Assembly (NCBI GenBank): GCA_017531795.1
Contig: JAFXKH010000004.1
Location: 1 to 35,877, forward strand
DNA length: 35,877 nt
Direction of reading: 5' to 3'
DNA from: Clostridia bacterium
GTDB lineage: Bacteria > Bacillota > Clostridia > Christensenellales > Pumilibacteraceae
The translations under genes were made by a program, and so were the position numbers. Under the pieces are notes generated by a model, which was not told the DNA's origin, searched no databases, and worked only from the letters and a program-made list of their open reading frames with translations. This document shows, one piece after another, positions 7,904 to 17,328 of this stretch. Each line of letters opens with the position of its first letter. The first letter of the stretch is position 1.

Positions 7904-8698
7904 TTAAAAAGCAAGCGCCACGTCTAAAACCATCATTACCGCAAAACCGATCATTATTCCCCACGTACCAAGATGCGGATGATCGCCAAAGTGCGCTTCG
8001 GGAATAAGATCTTCGACGACCACAAACACCATCGCTCCTGCCGAAAGAGCAAGTAACCACGGTTGCGCAATTGTAAGCGCAGAAGCGAGAAAGAATCCCA
8101 CGACGGCAAATACGGGTTCTACTATACCGCTGAACGCGCCACAGGCAAACGCTTTATGCTTACTGCCGAGTGACGAGTGCATGGGCAAAGAAACTGCCGC
8201 GCCTTCGGGGAAATTCTGCAAGCCGATACCGATAGCCAGACCAAGCGCAGAAACGTACGCCGTTGGATCTCCCGTGGTTGAAGCGGCGCCGAAGGCAAAC
8301 CCTACCGCAAGACCTTCGGGAATATTATGCAAAGTAACGGCAAGCAACATTTTCATAGGCTTGCTCATACTCGTTTTTATTCCCTCTTCTTCTCCCGTAG
8401 CGCTATGAAAATGCGGTACGATTTTATCCAGAAGCACGAGGAACAATCCACCCAGAATAAAACCTATAACAGCCGGCAAAAAGGCTAAGTTCTCGCCCAT
8501 AATTTCTTTTGCCTGGTCAATAGAAGGTATCAATAACGACCAAACGGAAGCAGAAATCATTATTCCTGATGCAAAACCGAGAAACAAAGTCGTGGCTTTG
8601 GGCGAATTTGACTTAAAGATATATACGAGCGCAGAGCCTGCCGTTGTCATAACGAATAAAATCGAAAAACCGATTATAGTCATTACCGTTCCGTTCAT
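7904..8698 (-). CDS. ZIP family divalent metal transporter (ZupT-like)
   Basis: 264 residues with about eight hydrophobic segments. Helix IV carries HNIPEGLAVG and helix V carries GIGLQNFPEGAAVSLPM, the paired HNxPEG / xNxPEG motifs that make the binuclear metal site in bacterial ZIP proteins. An acidic and histidine-bearing loop (PHFHSATGEEEG) precedes helix IV. Likely imports Zn2+ or Fe2+/Mn2+; selectivity cannot be read directly. It starts after a good AAAGGAG, is driven by the consensus promoter at 8754-8781, and probably cotranscribes the FTR-like gene. Confidence 0.92.
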   Translation of the reverse strand: MNGTVMTIIGFSILFVMTTAGSALVYIFKSNSPKATTLFLGFASGIMISASVWSLLIPSIDQAKEIMGENLAFLPAVIGFILGGLFLVLLDKIVPHFHSATGEEEGIKTSMSKPMKMLLAVTLHNIPEGLAVGFAFGAASTTGDPTAYVSALGLAIGIGLQNFPEGAAVSLPMHSSLGSKHKAFACGAFSGIVEPVFAVVGFFLASALTIAQPWLLALSAGAMVFVVVEDLIPEAHFGDHPHLGTWGIMIGFAVMMVLDVALAF

Positions 8699-8753
8699 AC
8701 TTTCTCCTTTATATGCTTTATCATTTTATTCAGTATTATGCGTTTACGTTCGT

Positions 8754-8781
8754 ATTATAACACAAGCAAAATATTTGTCAA
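8754..8781 (-). promoter_or_regulatory. Promoter of the ZIP / FTR-like operon
   Basis: Minus-strand TTGACA (8781-8776), 16-base spacer, TATAAT (8759-8754), with a TGT extended -10. It directly abuts the terminator of the upstream GH3 gene. No clear Fur or Zur dyad was noticed. Confidence 0.87.
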
Positions 8782-8782
8782 G

Positions 8783-8818
8783 AAAAATCGCAAGGCATTT
8801 CAATTACCCTGCGATTTT
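8783..8818 (-). terminator. Terminator after the GH3 gene
   Basis: AAAATCGCA and TGCGATTTT pair (9 bp, extended by GG/CC past a one-base bulge) and are followed by T residues on the minus strand, 4 bases after the GH3 stop codon. Confidence 0.88.
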
Positions 8819-8821
8819 ATA

Positions 8822-11800
8822 TTATTCGGATTTTCTTTTGTCACGAAGGAGTTTTGTAACAAGAACAATCAGCGTTATTACTGCGCCTGCGTAAAGAATT
8901 ACGTCCAATACGATAAACCACATCTGCCACGCAGGAAGATGGTACTTAAAGGTCGAACCGGGCGCTGCGCCTTGCATCTTATTTGAGTTTGCAACGGCGT
9001 AACTCATTCTGTGGATAGCCCGCCTGATGGCGTGCATAGCCGTTGGAGATTCGGTATCGCTGAAATTGCAATATCCTGCGAAAGAAAGTTGCATATCCGT
9101 GCCCGCTCGCATACCTTGATCGGCGTTCATATACGGATAAAGATTGAAGTCGGAAATTGCCACACCGTCAAATCCCCACTCGCCACGAAGAACTTCCGTC
9201 ATAAGCCCATAATGTCCGCCTGCCCAAGTCGTACCAATACGGTTAAACGAACTCATAACCGCCGTTCCCGCCTTTCTCTCAACGTAAGCGACCGTTCCTT
9301 GATTATCGCTTATATACTTATCACGAACGGTAGCGCGTTTTAAGGCTATTTCAAAGGGCCGTAAATAAATTTCACGAATAGCCTGCTCGTTCGCCCAAAT
9401 GCAATTATTGTCTACACGCTTAACTTCGGTATCGTTAAGCGAGAAGTGTTTGAAATATGCGTATACTCCCTTTTCTGCCGCGCCTTCTATACAAGCCTGC
9501 GCCATCTTTCCTGCAAGTAATCCGTCCTCGCTGTAATACTCAAAGTTTCTTCCGCCGAAAGGATTGCGATGCATATTTGCAGCAGGAGCGTACCAACCGC
9601 TACTCCCGTACTGAAATGATTCTTCACCTACGCTGACACCCATTTTACGCGCCATTTCCACGTTCCAGGTCGATGCAGTAACGACTTCGCTCATATATCC
9701 GCAACAGCCCGTTTTACCGAACAGCGAACTTATTCCCTGCGGTCCGTCGGGATCGCTGGTACGGGGTTTGCCGATTGATTTAATTTCTGCGGTATTATAT
9801 GCAGATGCGTTGAGGGTGGCGGAGTCGTAGTCTCCTTTCACGAGTTGATCGAGAAGTAAACTCCACGCGCTGTCATTAAAATTTTTAGCTCTAAGGTCTA
9901 TCAGGCTAAGCCCTGTACCGCCACCTACAGTCGGAGCAACCGATTCGTATATTTTACTCGTCGTCACATTACCAAGCGCTGGATCGGTATTTACGTCAAA
10001 AGGCGCAAGACCTGCTTTGACTGTTTTTCCGCCGTTTTGTTGAGCAGTTTGAAAATTAACGTAGGTTGGATCAAAATCTTTATTTTCTACGCTTGGCGGT
10101 GTTGGGAAAGTACCTGCAAAATCCGCTCTGCTCATATTCCGCGCATAACCCGTCGTGGGTGAATCTTTAAACATTTCCGAAATATCGTCAAAGCGATTGC
10201 TTGCTGATTTCTCGTCCGATTTTCGAGCGTTATTCTCGTCATAAATTATATCGCCACTCTGCGTAAAAGAACGCTTTTCAATCACGTCGTGAGAGTTTTG
10301 GCGGATAGATATTTCATATTCGCCACTTTCAAGGACGTATCCCCCACCACGCGCTTTTATGCCTTTATAGTCGTACGAAGCGAGTTCTTCCTTGGGCACT
10401 ACGATAGTAACGGTATCTTTTTCTCCTGCGCCAAGCGTTTTCGTCTTTGCAAAGCCAACGAGTACTACGGAAGACTTTTCTATACCGCCCCTATTATACG
10501 GTGGCGTACAATAAACCTGCGCGACGGATTTTCCGCTGACACTTCCCGTATTCTCAATCTCAACGGTAATCCTTATTTCATCACCAAAGGAGTTAAAATC
10601 CGTTATTTTCTGGCTGAACTCTGTATAACTGAGTCCATGACCAAACGGATATACTACGGCTTCATCATAATTTATATATCCTTCTGTGGACGCCGTTTCA
10701 TAATATCTATACCCAACGTAAATACCTTCTTCATACTGCGTAAAGTATGCTCCTACGTCAGAAGAATTACCCTTTGCTACGTCCGCTTCTGTAATACCGT
10801 CGTAACGAAATACGCCGTTATTCGGGAAAGTCGGATCTTTCGTGAAATCACGCGACCAAGTATCTACCGTACGTCCGCTTGGATTTACCTCGCCTGAAAG
10901 AATTTTGCCGAGCGCATTAAAACCGCTTTCGCCCGGACCGCCCACCCAAAGAATAGCATCCGCAGAGTATTCGCCGTTATCTTCAAGAGGTCCGGCTTCT
11001 ATGATATTGGAAGAATTTATTACTACGACGGTCTTGGCGTAGTTATTCTTCGCGAACTTAATCATTCCCTTTTCTTCAGCTGAAAGTTCCAGTTGGTGCT
11101 GACCGTCTAAATATCCTTTTACTTCTTTTGACGTGTTTGCATTGTTATTTATTGCCGACTGTGACGCTGACGTATTCATATCGCGTTTTAAGTCGGTAGA
11201 CAAATCCCAACCTTCTCCGCCACCGCGGGTTATGAACACTACCGCTACTTGCGTAGATACCGGCGTAAACGTATAATCCGAAGTGGGAATCTCGCCTATA
11301 AAGAAAGTCGAGCCGTCATAATTATCCATTACTATTTTACATCTGTCGTAATTACTGTAATTGTTCGCAAAAAAGTTCGTAACGTTTTCGTCTACAGTAA
11401 ATCCTGCGTTCTTAATTCCGCTTACCGCTGTAATACAACGCGAAAGGTCTACCGTTCCCGAACCGCTACCGCCGTAAACCGCATCTACCGAGCCTCTGCC
11501 TATCGGCGCAATTACCGTTGAAGAAGGAAGCGGAAGCGCGCCGTTTTTATTTTTTAACAAAACGAAGCCTTCCGAGCAAATCTCTTCCGTGACACGCGCG
11601 CCGTTTTTGGCCGACTCTTCCAAAGACTTAAACGAGGGCGAATAATAATCGGTATCCCAATTTTCCGTTCCTTCCGCTTTTATTACTTCCGTTTCGCCCA
11701 CGCCCCAACCGAGTACGTTGGAAAAAGTGGGAGCGAAAACCGTCACCATGAGATTTACTCCTATCGCAAGCGCCGTCAGTACTGCCGTAACGATAGAACA

Positions 11801-11833
11801 AACCACGATGAACGTAATATTTTTCTTTGTCAT
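8822..11833 (-). CDS. GH3 family beta-glycosidase with permuted domain order and a membrane segment at each end
   Basis: 1003 residues. After a hydrophobic N-terminal segment (residues 8-34) comes the GH3 C-terminal alpha/beta domain (about 80-405: GFVLLKNKNGALPL, VGGPGESGFNALGKILSGEVNPSGR, YPFGHGLSYTEF), a fibronectin-III-like domain (about 410-525), a linker, and only then the TIM barrel (about 640-945), with DGPQG (696-700), KHFSLND (795-801) and the nucleophile motif VAISDF (Asp 895). The chain ends in a second membrane helix (971-993) and a basic tail (KLLRDKRKSE). Canonical GH3 enzymes have the barrel first; the inverted order is known in some rumen bacteria. Likely cleaves beta-glucosides or oligosaccharides at the cell surface; substrate unknown. 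AAAGGAG precedes the ATG. No clear promoter was seen between it and the hairpin at 11850. Confidence 0.93.
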   Translation of the reverse strand: MTKKNITFIVVCSIVTAVLTALAIGVNLMVTVFAPTFSNVLGWGVGETEVIKAEGTENWDTDYYSPSFKSLEESAKNGARVTEEICSEGFVLLKNKNGALPLPSSTVIAPIGRGSVDAVYGGSGSGTVDLSRCITAVSGIKNAGFTVDENVTNFFANNYSNYDRCKIVMDNYDGSTFFIGEIPTSDYTFTPVSTQVAVVFITRGGGEGWDLSTDLKRDMNTSASQSAINNNANTSKEVKGYLDGQHQLELSAEEKGMIKFAKNNYAKTVVVINSSNIIEAGPLEDNGEYSADAILWVGGPGESGFNALGKILSGEVNPSGRTVDTWSRDFTKDPTFPNNGVFRYDGITEADVAKGNSSDVGAYFTQYEEGIYVGYRYYETASTEGYINYDEAVVYPFGHGLSYTEFSQKITDFNSFGDEIRITVEIENTGSVSGKSVAQVYCTPPYNRGGIEKSSVVLVGFAKTKTLGAGEKDTVTIVVPKEELASYDYKGIKARGGGYVLESGEYEISIRQNSHDVIEKRSFTQSGDIIYDENNARKSDEKSASNRFDDISEMFKDSPTTGYARNMSRADFAGTFPTPPSVENKDFDPTYVNFQTAQQNGGKTVKAGLAPFDVNTDPALGNVTTSKIYESVAPTVGGGTGLSLIDLRAKNFNDSAWSLLLDQLVKGDYDSATLNASAYNTAEIKSIGKPRTSDPDGPQGISSLFGKTGCCGYMSEVVTASTWNVEMARKMGVSVGEESFQYGSSGWYAPAANMHRNPFGGRNFEYYSEDGLLAGKMAQACIEGAAEKGVYAYFKHFSLNDTEVKRVDNNCIWANEQAIREIYLRPFEIALKRATVRDKYISDNQGTVAYVERKAGTAVMSSFNRIGTTWAGGHYGLMTEVLRGEWGFDGVAISDFNLYPYMNADQGMRAGTDMQLSFAGYCNFSDTESPTAMHAIRRAIHRMSYAVANSNKMQGAAPGSTFKYHLPAWQMWFIVLDVILYAGAVITLIVLVTKLLRDKRKSE

Positions 11834-11849
11834 ACTTTCTCCTTTAACG

Positions 11850-11880
11850 ACAAAAACATAGCCGTTATGACTATGTTTTG
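11850..11880 (-). terminator. Hairpin overlapping the end of the GNAT-fusion gene
   Basis: Minus-strand AAAACATAG and CTATGTTTT (11879-11871 with 11861-11853) form a 9-bp stem with a TCATAACGG loop and TTTTTG after it. The stop TAG of the upstream gene lies in the stem. It sits 17 bases before the GH3 start, so it may act as a partial terminator limiting read-through into the GH3 gene. Confidence 0.75.
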
Positions 11881-13310
11881 TTATTATGAGAAATATTATT
11901 CTTGTAAAATTTTATTCTGTAATAATGATATTTATCGTCACTTCGTACTTTTCTGAATCCTGCTCCCTTAATCATTTTTGCGGAGGCTACGTTTTCATGA
12001 TAACACTTCATTCTTATTTCAGAAGCGTTTAAGCGACGTGTTGCGTAGCCTACCATAGCGGTTACGATTGATACGCCTAAGTTTTTACCTTGATACTCGG
12101 GCAATATTCTTACGCCCAATTCTACTCCGCCATAATAATCAAACCCGTGAAATACGGCTTCGCCAATAAACTTATCTTCATAACGTACTGCAAGCGAGTA
12201 TTCTTCTTTTTTCTTTATCATGCGTTTGACAAAGCCAAGAAAATATTCGGCCGTGGCGCTTGCTTTCTCATCTGACTTATAATCGTAACCCCAATATACG
12301 TTATTCCTTTCATCCGCGCACAATCGTCGAAAATTTTCGCCGTCTTCTTCCGTAATATCGTCAAGATAGACGGAACTTCCATGGATTTCAACGGGATAAA
12401 CAAATCTTTCGAATAACGTTCCGATTTTCAAAAAATGTTTGTGCTTTATTTCAATCGGTTTATATTGAAGTTTTGACGTACGCAATCCTTCGTCGCCTGA
12501 ATCGTCTTCTCTGTTAATATATTTTACGAAATCCCCCGTATTGTGACGGGCAAATTCCCGTACCATAACCTGATACGCGCCCTCGTGAAAACGGCTGGCT
12601 TTTTCTATCGCGATATAAAGCATATCGTTACGAACTTCTCCAACGGATATTGCGACGATTTTTCCATTGTTCACGATATATCCGCCTACCATACCGAGTT
12701 CAAACATATTGTTTATAATATCAAAGCAAAGTTTATATTCAACCACTTCGCTTTCACTTACGAACTCGCGATACTTACCGAACTCTCTGAGAAAGTCCAG
12801 CACTTCGGGTATACTTTCTTTGGTCATAACTTTATACTCGTACGAGCCGTAAAGTTTCTCGAATTTATTTATATGATTGCGCTGACCTGCGTATTTCTTG
12901 CCCTTAAAAGTACGCATATCTTCGGCAAGATAAATATAATCGCTCCAACGTCTGTCATATCCCCTTTCCGTAACGGGAAACTTTGACGAAAGCATCTCGA
13001 TATTTTCTTCCGTAAGACAGGAAAAAACGAGATCTTTGTTTTCTTTTTGCGCGTATTCGACGATTTTTTTTATCGCGCCGAGGGCGTTTTTACCTATCGG
13101 AAGATAAAACTCGCAAGAATTGTCATTTCGGTAATCAAACTCTTTTATTATCAAAGCGCCGTTATATATGCAATACTCTTTCGGATACACCTTCGTCCAT
13201 GCGAAAAATACGGAATTTATCATATTTGAAAAATGACTATCCGTTTGTGACGTATATCTTTCGATAATCTTAACGTCCTTGATATCCGTGATTTTCTTAA
13301 ACTTCAACAT
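11871..13310 (-). CDS. Fusion of a DUF2156 acyltransferase-like domain and a RimJ/RimL-type GNAT acetyltransferase
   Basis: 479 residues. Residues 1 to about 295 look like DUF2156, the GNAT-fold domain found in phosphatidylglycerol lysyltransferases: typical stretches are DSHFSNMINSVFFAW, KYAGQRNHINKFEK and GDFVKYINREDDSGDEGLRTSKLQYKP (given in parts). Residues from about 315 to the end form a second GNAT domain (VYLDDITEEDGENFRRL, GGVELGVRILPEYQGKNLGVSIV, CYHENVASAKMIKGAGF), with the acetyl-CoA-binding Q/RxxGxG/A loop as EYQGKNLG. Substrates are unknown; aminoacyl transfer or peptide/protein acetylation are possibilities. There are no membrane helices. It follows prfB after a hairpin; its ribosome-binding site is weak. 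Confidence 0.82.
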   Translation of the reverse strand: MLKFKKITDIKDVKIIERYTSQTDSHFSNMINSVFFAWTKVYPKEYCIYNGALIIKEFDYRNDNSCEFYLPIGKNALGAIKKIVEYAQKENKDLVFSCLTEENIEMLSSKFPVTERGYDRRWSDYIYLAEDMRTFKGKKYAGQRNHINKFEKLYGSYEYKVMTKESIPEVLDFLREFGKYREFVSESEVVEYKLCFDIINNMFELGMVGGYIVNNGKIVAISVGEVRNDMLYIAIEKASRFHEGAYQVMVREFARHNTGDFVKYINREDDSGDEGLRTSKLQYKPIEIKHKHFLKIGTLFERFVYPVEIHGSSVYLDDITEEDGENFRRLCADERNNVYWGYDYKSDEKASATAEYFLGFVKRMIKKKEEYSLAVRYEDKFIGEAVFHGFDYYGGVELGVRILPEYQGKNLGVSIVTAMVGYATRRLNASEIRMKCYHENVASAKMIKGAGFRKVRSDDKYHYYRIKFYKNNISHNNKT

Positions 13311-13324
13311 TTCTTACTTACTGT

Positions 13325-13353
13325 CAAAACGAACGGATATAATACCCGTTCGT
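13325..13353 (-). terminator. Terminator after prfB
   Basis: Minus-strand ACGAACGG and CCGTTCGT pair perfectly (8 bp, 9-base loop) 5 bases after the prfB stop codon, followed by a short TTTTG. The T-run is weak, so read-through into the next gene is possible. Confidence 0.75.
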
Positions 13354-13358
13354 CCTTT

Positions 13359-14453
13359 TTATGATTTTCTTAAATAATCGCAAATGAAATCAAATACGTT
13401 TCCGTCCATGACTGCCTGTATGTTGCTCGTTTCATAACCCGTACGATGATCTTTCACCATTGTATACGGACAGAATACGTACGAGCGTATCTGACTGCCC
13501 CACTCGATTTTTTTGAGTTCACCTTTGATGTCCTGCGCTTTTGCCAACTGTTCCTGTAAACGAAGTTCAACGAGTTTACTGATCAGCATTCTCATTGCGT
13601 ATTCTCTGTTCTGCGTTTGACTGCGTTGAGTCTGACAAGAAGTTACGATACCTGTAGGAATATGGGTTATGCGGACGGCTGAGTCCGTTTTGTTGATATG
13701 CTGACCGCCTGCTCCGCTACTGCGATACGTGTCAATACGAAGGTCCTTGTCTTCTACCTTAATGTCAGTGTCGTTTTCAATCTCGGGCATTACTTCAAGG
13801 CTGGCGAACGAAGTATGACGACGGGCATTGGAATCAAACGGCGAAATACGAACGAGTCGATGCACGCCCTTTTCCGCTTTGAGATAACCGTAGGCGTTTT
13901 CACCGCTGACTTTGAAAGTAACCGCCTTTATACCTGCTTCATCACCCGGCAAAAAGTCGAGTTCTTCATAAGCGTAACCCATTTTGTCGCAGAACATCTG
14001 ATACATTCTATAAAGCATGCTCGTCCAGTCCTGCGCTTCCGTTCCGCCTGCTCCTGCATGCAGGGTAATGATCGCGTTATAACCGTCATACTCCCCTTTA
14101 AGCAACGATTGCACGTGAAGAATTTCAAGCGGTTCAACGAGTTTTTCGAGGTCATCAGCAACTTCCTGCAAAGATGCTTCGTCACCTTCCATTTCCGCCA
14201 TTTCAAGCAAACCGTCAAGGTCGGTCAAATCCGTTTTCATTTTCAGAATCGAATTGAGTTTATCGCCTACGTTCTTGGCTTCGCGGTTAATCTGTTCCGC
14301 GCGCTTTAAGTCGGAGTATAAGTCAGGATCTTCCTGCTTCTTTCTGAGCTCGTCAAATTTTGCGGTTAAAGAGGGCAAGTCGGCGGACTCTTCAATCCCG
14401 TCAAACTTAACCCTCAATTCCTTTATTTTTATTTTAAGATCATCAACAAGCAT
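13359..14453 (-). CDS. prfB: Peptide chain release factor 2 (RF2)
   Basis: A 364-residue class I release factor recognising UAA and UGA. HAGAGGTEAQDW opens the central domain, SPF is the stop-codon recognition tripeptide (in VRISPFDSNARR), and GAGGQHINKTDSAVRI holds the GGQ that triggers peptidyl-tRNA hydrolysis. The start chosen is the ATG overlapping the secA stop (TAATG); an upstream in-frame TTG (14468) lies inside secA and is less likely. The gene is one continuous frame: the programmed +1 frameshift with an internal UGA at about codon 26, common in RF2 genes, is absent. It is last in the Rho-like/pheA/secA/prfB operon. Confidence 0.96.
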   Translation of the reverse strand: MLVDDLKIKIKELRVKFDGIEESADLPSLTAKFDELRKKQEDPDLYSDLKRAEQINREAKNVGDKLNSILKMKTDLTDLDGLLEMAEMEGDEASLQEVADDLEKLVEPLEILHVQSLLKGEYDGYNAIITLHAGAGGTEAQDWTSMLYRMYQMFCDKMGYAYEELDFLPGDEAGIKAVTFKVSGENAYGYLKAEKGVHRLVRISPFDSNARRHTSFASLEVMPEIENDTDIKVEDKDLRIDTYRSSGAGGQHINKTDSAVRITHIPTGIVTSCQTQRSQTQNREYAMRMLISKLVELRLQEQLAKAQDIKGELKKIEWGSQIRSYVFCPYTMVKDHRTGYETSNIQAVMDGNVFDFICDYLRKS

Positions 14454-17278
14454 TACTTTCCGCAACAATCCTTATATTTTTTGGGAGTACCGTCCGGCCA
14501 ACATGCGCCACAAGGACAAGGCTCGTTTCTTGAAGGAACTTTACCTTTTACGATAGTTTCTTTCGTTTCTGTAAACTTCGAACCGTCGTCACGGCGAGCG
14601 TTTGTTTCTTCTACCGCCTGGCTACGGCGCTGTACCTTTTCGTCGCGTTTGATTGCCGAGATATGGGTAAGATTGCCTACGACGTGTTCTTGTATACGGC
14701 CTATCATATCGCGGAACATATCGTAACCTTCCTTCTTATAAACCATTACGGGATTTTGCTGACCGTAAGCGTAAAGTCCTACGTTACGACGGAGATCGTC
14801 CATTTCGTCAATATGCGCCGTCCACTGTTTGTCTATAATGCGAAGGAAAAGGTTGCGTTCAAACTCGGGCATATTGAATCCAAGTTCTTCTGCCTGCTCG
14901 CAAATAGCGTTAAAGCGAGCGAGAACGCTATTGACGAGTTGATCCGATAATTCTTCGTAAGAGAGTGATGAAAGCACGGTGTCGCTGAAATATACCGAAC
15001 CTTTGGGAACGATTGCAAGCTGTTGAGCAATGTCTTTGTTAAGGTTCTCGTTATCCCACTCCGTCCAGTCCGTCTTGGGATTAGTATGCTTCTTTGCCAC
15101 TAATCGAGCCTGATCTTCAATCATCTTGACGATCTGGGCGTGTACGCTGTCGCCACGAAGAACTTTATTTCTCTCCTCGTAAATAATCTTACGCTGAGTG
15201 TTCATTACGTTGTCGTATTCAAGGACGTTAAGACGTCTGCTGTAGTTGATACCCTCCAAACGCTTCTGCGCCATTTCAATCGCGCTTGTAAGCATACGAG
15301 ATTCAATGGGTCTTTCGTCTTCACCCGAAATATATTCGACGAGGCGTTTAATTCTTTCACCGCCGAAAAGTTTAATCATTTCGTCGTCAACGGAAAGATA
15401 GAATACGGACGAACCGGGATCACCCTGACGTCCTGCACGACCGCGAAGCTGGTTGTCTATACGACGGGATTCGTGACGCTCGGTACCGATTATACGAAGA
15501 CCGCCTACCGCTTCAACTTCCGTTTTTTCGGCGTCCGTCTGAGCCTTGAATTCCTTATGATACTTTTTATAAGTTTCGCGCGCTGCAAGAACTTCCGTAC
15601 CCGAGGCATTTCTTTCTGCGCTGGGGATATTGAATATATCTTCCGGCTTTATGGTCATATGAGAAACTGCCATTTCGATAATTTCTTCAGGCACGCCTTC
15701 TTTCTTCATTTTGCCACGCGCGAGATATTCTGCGTTACCGCCAAGAAGTATGTCCGTACCACGGCCTGCCATGTTGGTAGCGATTGTTACCGCGCCGAAA
15801 CGACCTGCCTGAGCGACTATGTCCGCTTCCTTTTCGTGATTCTTTGCGTTGAGTACGTTGTGAATAATCTTACGTTTACGGAGCATTTTTGAGAGTTCTT
15901 CACTCTTTTCAACGTTGGTAGTACCAACGAGAACGGGCTGTCCTCTACCCGTACACTCTTCAATATCGTCTACGACGGAACGAAGTTTTGCATCAACGGA
16001 AGCAAAGACCTTATCCGTTTCGTCCTTTCTTCTTGAAGGAATATTGGGAGGAATTATCACTACGTCCAGACCGTAAATACCCTTAAATTCGGTTTCTTCG
16101 GTCTTTGCAGTACCCGTCATACCCGAAAGTTTGGTATAAAGACGGAAATAATTCTGGAACGTAACGGTCGCAAGCGTCATATTTTCGCCCTGAATCTTTA
16201 CGTTTTCCTTCGCCTCAATCGCCTGATGGAGACCGTCGCTATAACGACGGCCGGGCATAAGACGTCCCGTGAACTCGTCAACGATAACTATTTCGCCGTC
16301 TTTTACGATATAGTCAACGTCTTTTTTCATAATATAGTTCGCGCGGAGAGCGTTATTGATATAATGGTTAAGTTCGCTATGCTCGGCATCTGCAAGGTTT
16401 TCGATGCCGAAATCTCTTTCTGCGCGGATAATACCGTTCAGCGTCAAAGTAATAGCGCGTTTTTTCTTGTCGATTTCGTAGTCGCCGTCCGCTTCTTCGT
16501 TGGGATTAAGGGGTTTACCCTCTTCGTCAACGTTGGTAGACTCTCTGAGTCTGCGAACGAAACGTTGGCAGGACTGATAAAGCGAACTACTTTCTTGGCC
16601 CTTACCGCTTATGATAAGAGGAGTTCTCGCTTCGTCGATAAGAATCGAGTCAACCTCGTCGACGATACAGAAAGAGTGTCCTCTCTGCATCTTCTGATTC
16701 TCATAAACGACCATATTGTCACGCAGATAGTCGAAACCGAACTCGTTATTCGTTCCGTACGTAATGTCGCATGCGTACGCATTTTGCTTTTCCTCTCTCG
16801 GCTGATGAGGATATACTACGCCAACCGTCATACCAAGGAACTTGGGAATCTTACCCATCCACTCGGCGTCACGCTTTGCAAGATAGTCGTTGACGGTTAC
16901 GATATGAACGCCCTTGCCCGAAAGCGCGTTAAGATACGCAGGCAAAGTTTCGGTCAAAGTTTTACCTTCACCCGTTTTCATCTCTGCGATACGTCCTTGA
17001 TGAAGAACGATACCGCCCATCAACTGCACGTCGTAATGACGAAGTCCGATTACGCGCTTAGAAGCTTCGCGGACTACGGCGTATGCCTCGGGAAGAATAT
17101 CGTCCAGAGTTTCTCCGCCGGCAAGTCTTTGCTTAAACTGCGCGGTCATGTCTTTAAGTTCAGCGTCGTTCATTGCTTGAAACTTAGGTTCAAGCGCGTT
17201 GATCTTTTCAACGATTTTGCTGATTTTCTTGATGTGTCGACGGTTATCTCCGCCGAGAATCCATTTTATAATACCCAT
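14453..17278 (-). CDS. secA: Protein translocase ATPase SecA
   Basis: 941-residue motor that pushes preproteins through SecYEG. Walker A is in EMKTGEGKTLT (about residues 100-110), the DEAD-type VDEVDSILIDEARTPLIISG follows (written in full family order), and NMAGRGTDILLGG, GTERHESRRIDNQLRGRAGRQGD (in parts) and the helical wing are all present. The C-terminal SEC-C zinc motif is unusual: C-P-C-G-A-C-W-P-D-G-T-P then KKYKDCCGK, eight residues longer than the usual CxCx8CC form. An AAGGAG precedes the ATG; a small inverted repeat (17290-17314) lies just upstream. The gene overlaps prfB by one base. Confidence 0.98.
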   Translation of the reverse strand: MGIIKWILGGDNRRHIKKISKIVEKINALEPKFQAMNDAELKDMTAQFKQRLAGGETLDDILPEAYAVVREASKRVIGLRHYDVQLMGGIVLHQGRIAEMKTGEGKTLTETLPAYLNALSGKGVHIVTVNDYLAKRDAEWMGKIPKFLGMTVGVVYPHQPREEKQNAYACDITYGTNNEFGFDYLRDNMVVYENQKMQRGHSFCIVDEVDSILIDEARTPLIISGKGQESSSLYQSCQRFVRRLRESTNVDEEGKPLNPNEEADGDYEIDKKKRAITLTLNGIIRAERDFGIENLADAEHSELNHYINNALRANYIMKKDVDYIVKDGEIVIVDEFTGRLMPGRRYSDGLHQAIEAKENVKIQGENMTLATVTFQNYFRLYTKLSGMTGTAKTEETEFKGIYGLDVVIIPPNIPSRRKDETDKVFASVDAKLRSVVDDIEECTGRGQPVLVGTTNVEKSEELSKMLRKRKIIHNVLNAKNHEKEADIVAQAGRFGAVTIATNMAGRGTDILLGGNAEYLARGKMKKEGVPEEIIEMAVSHMTIKPEDIFNIPSAERNASGTEVLAARETYKKYHKEFKAQTDAEKTEVEAVGGLRIIGTERHESRRIDNQLRGRAGRQGDPGSSVFYLSVDDEMIKLFGGERIKRLVEYISGEDERPIESRMLTSAIEMAQKRLEGINYSRRLNVLEYDNVMNTQRKIIYEERNKVLRGDSVHAQIVKMIEDQARLVAKKHTNPKTDWTEWDNENLNKDIAQQLAIVPKGSVYFSDTVLSSLSYEELSDQLVNSVLARFNAICEQAEELGFNMPEFERNLFLRIIDKQWTAHIDEMDDLRRNVGLYAYGQQNPVMVYKKEGYDMFRDMIGRIQEHVVGNLTHISAIKRDEKVQRRSQAVEETNARRDDGSKFTETKETIVKGKVPSRNEPCPCGACWPDGTPKKYKDCCGK

Positions 17279-17328
17279 TATGTCTCCTTATTGCAAAAAT
17301 AAAAAACTTGCAATAAATATTTACTGTT

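Noticed and set aside
14350..14453. Programmed +1 frameshift in prfB
   Set aside because: The frame is continuous from ATG through the usual codon-26 region, with no in-frame UGA.
14453..14468. Upstream TTG start for prfB
   Set aside because: It lies inside secA; the ATG overlapping the secA stop (TAATG) is the natural coupled start and matches the family N terminus.
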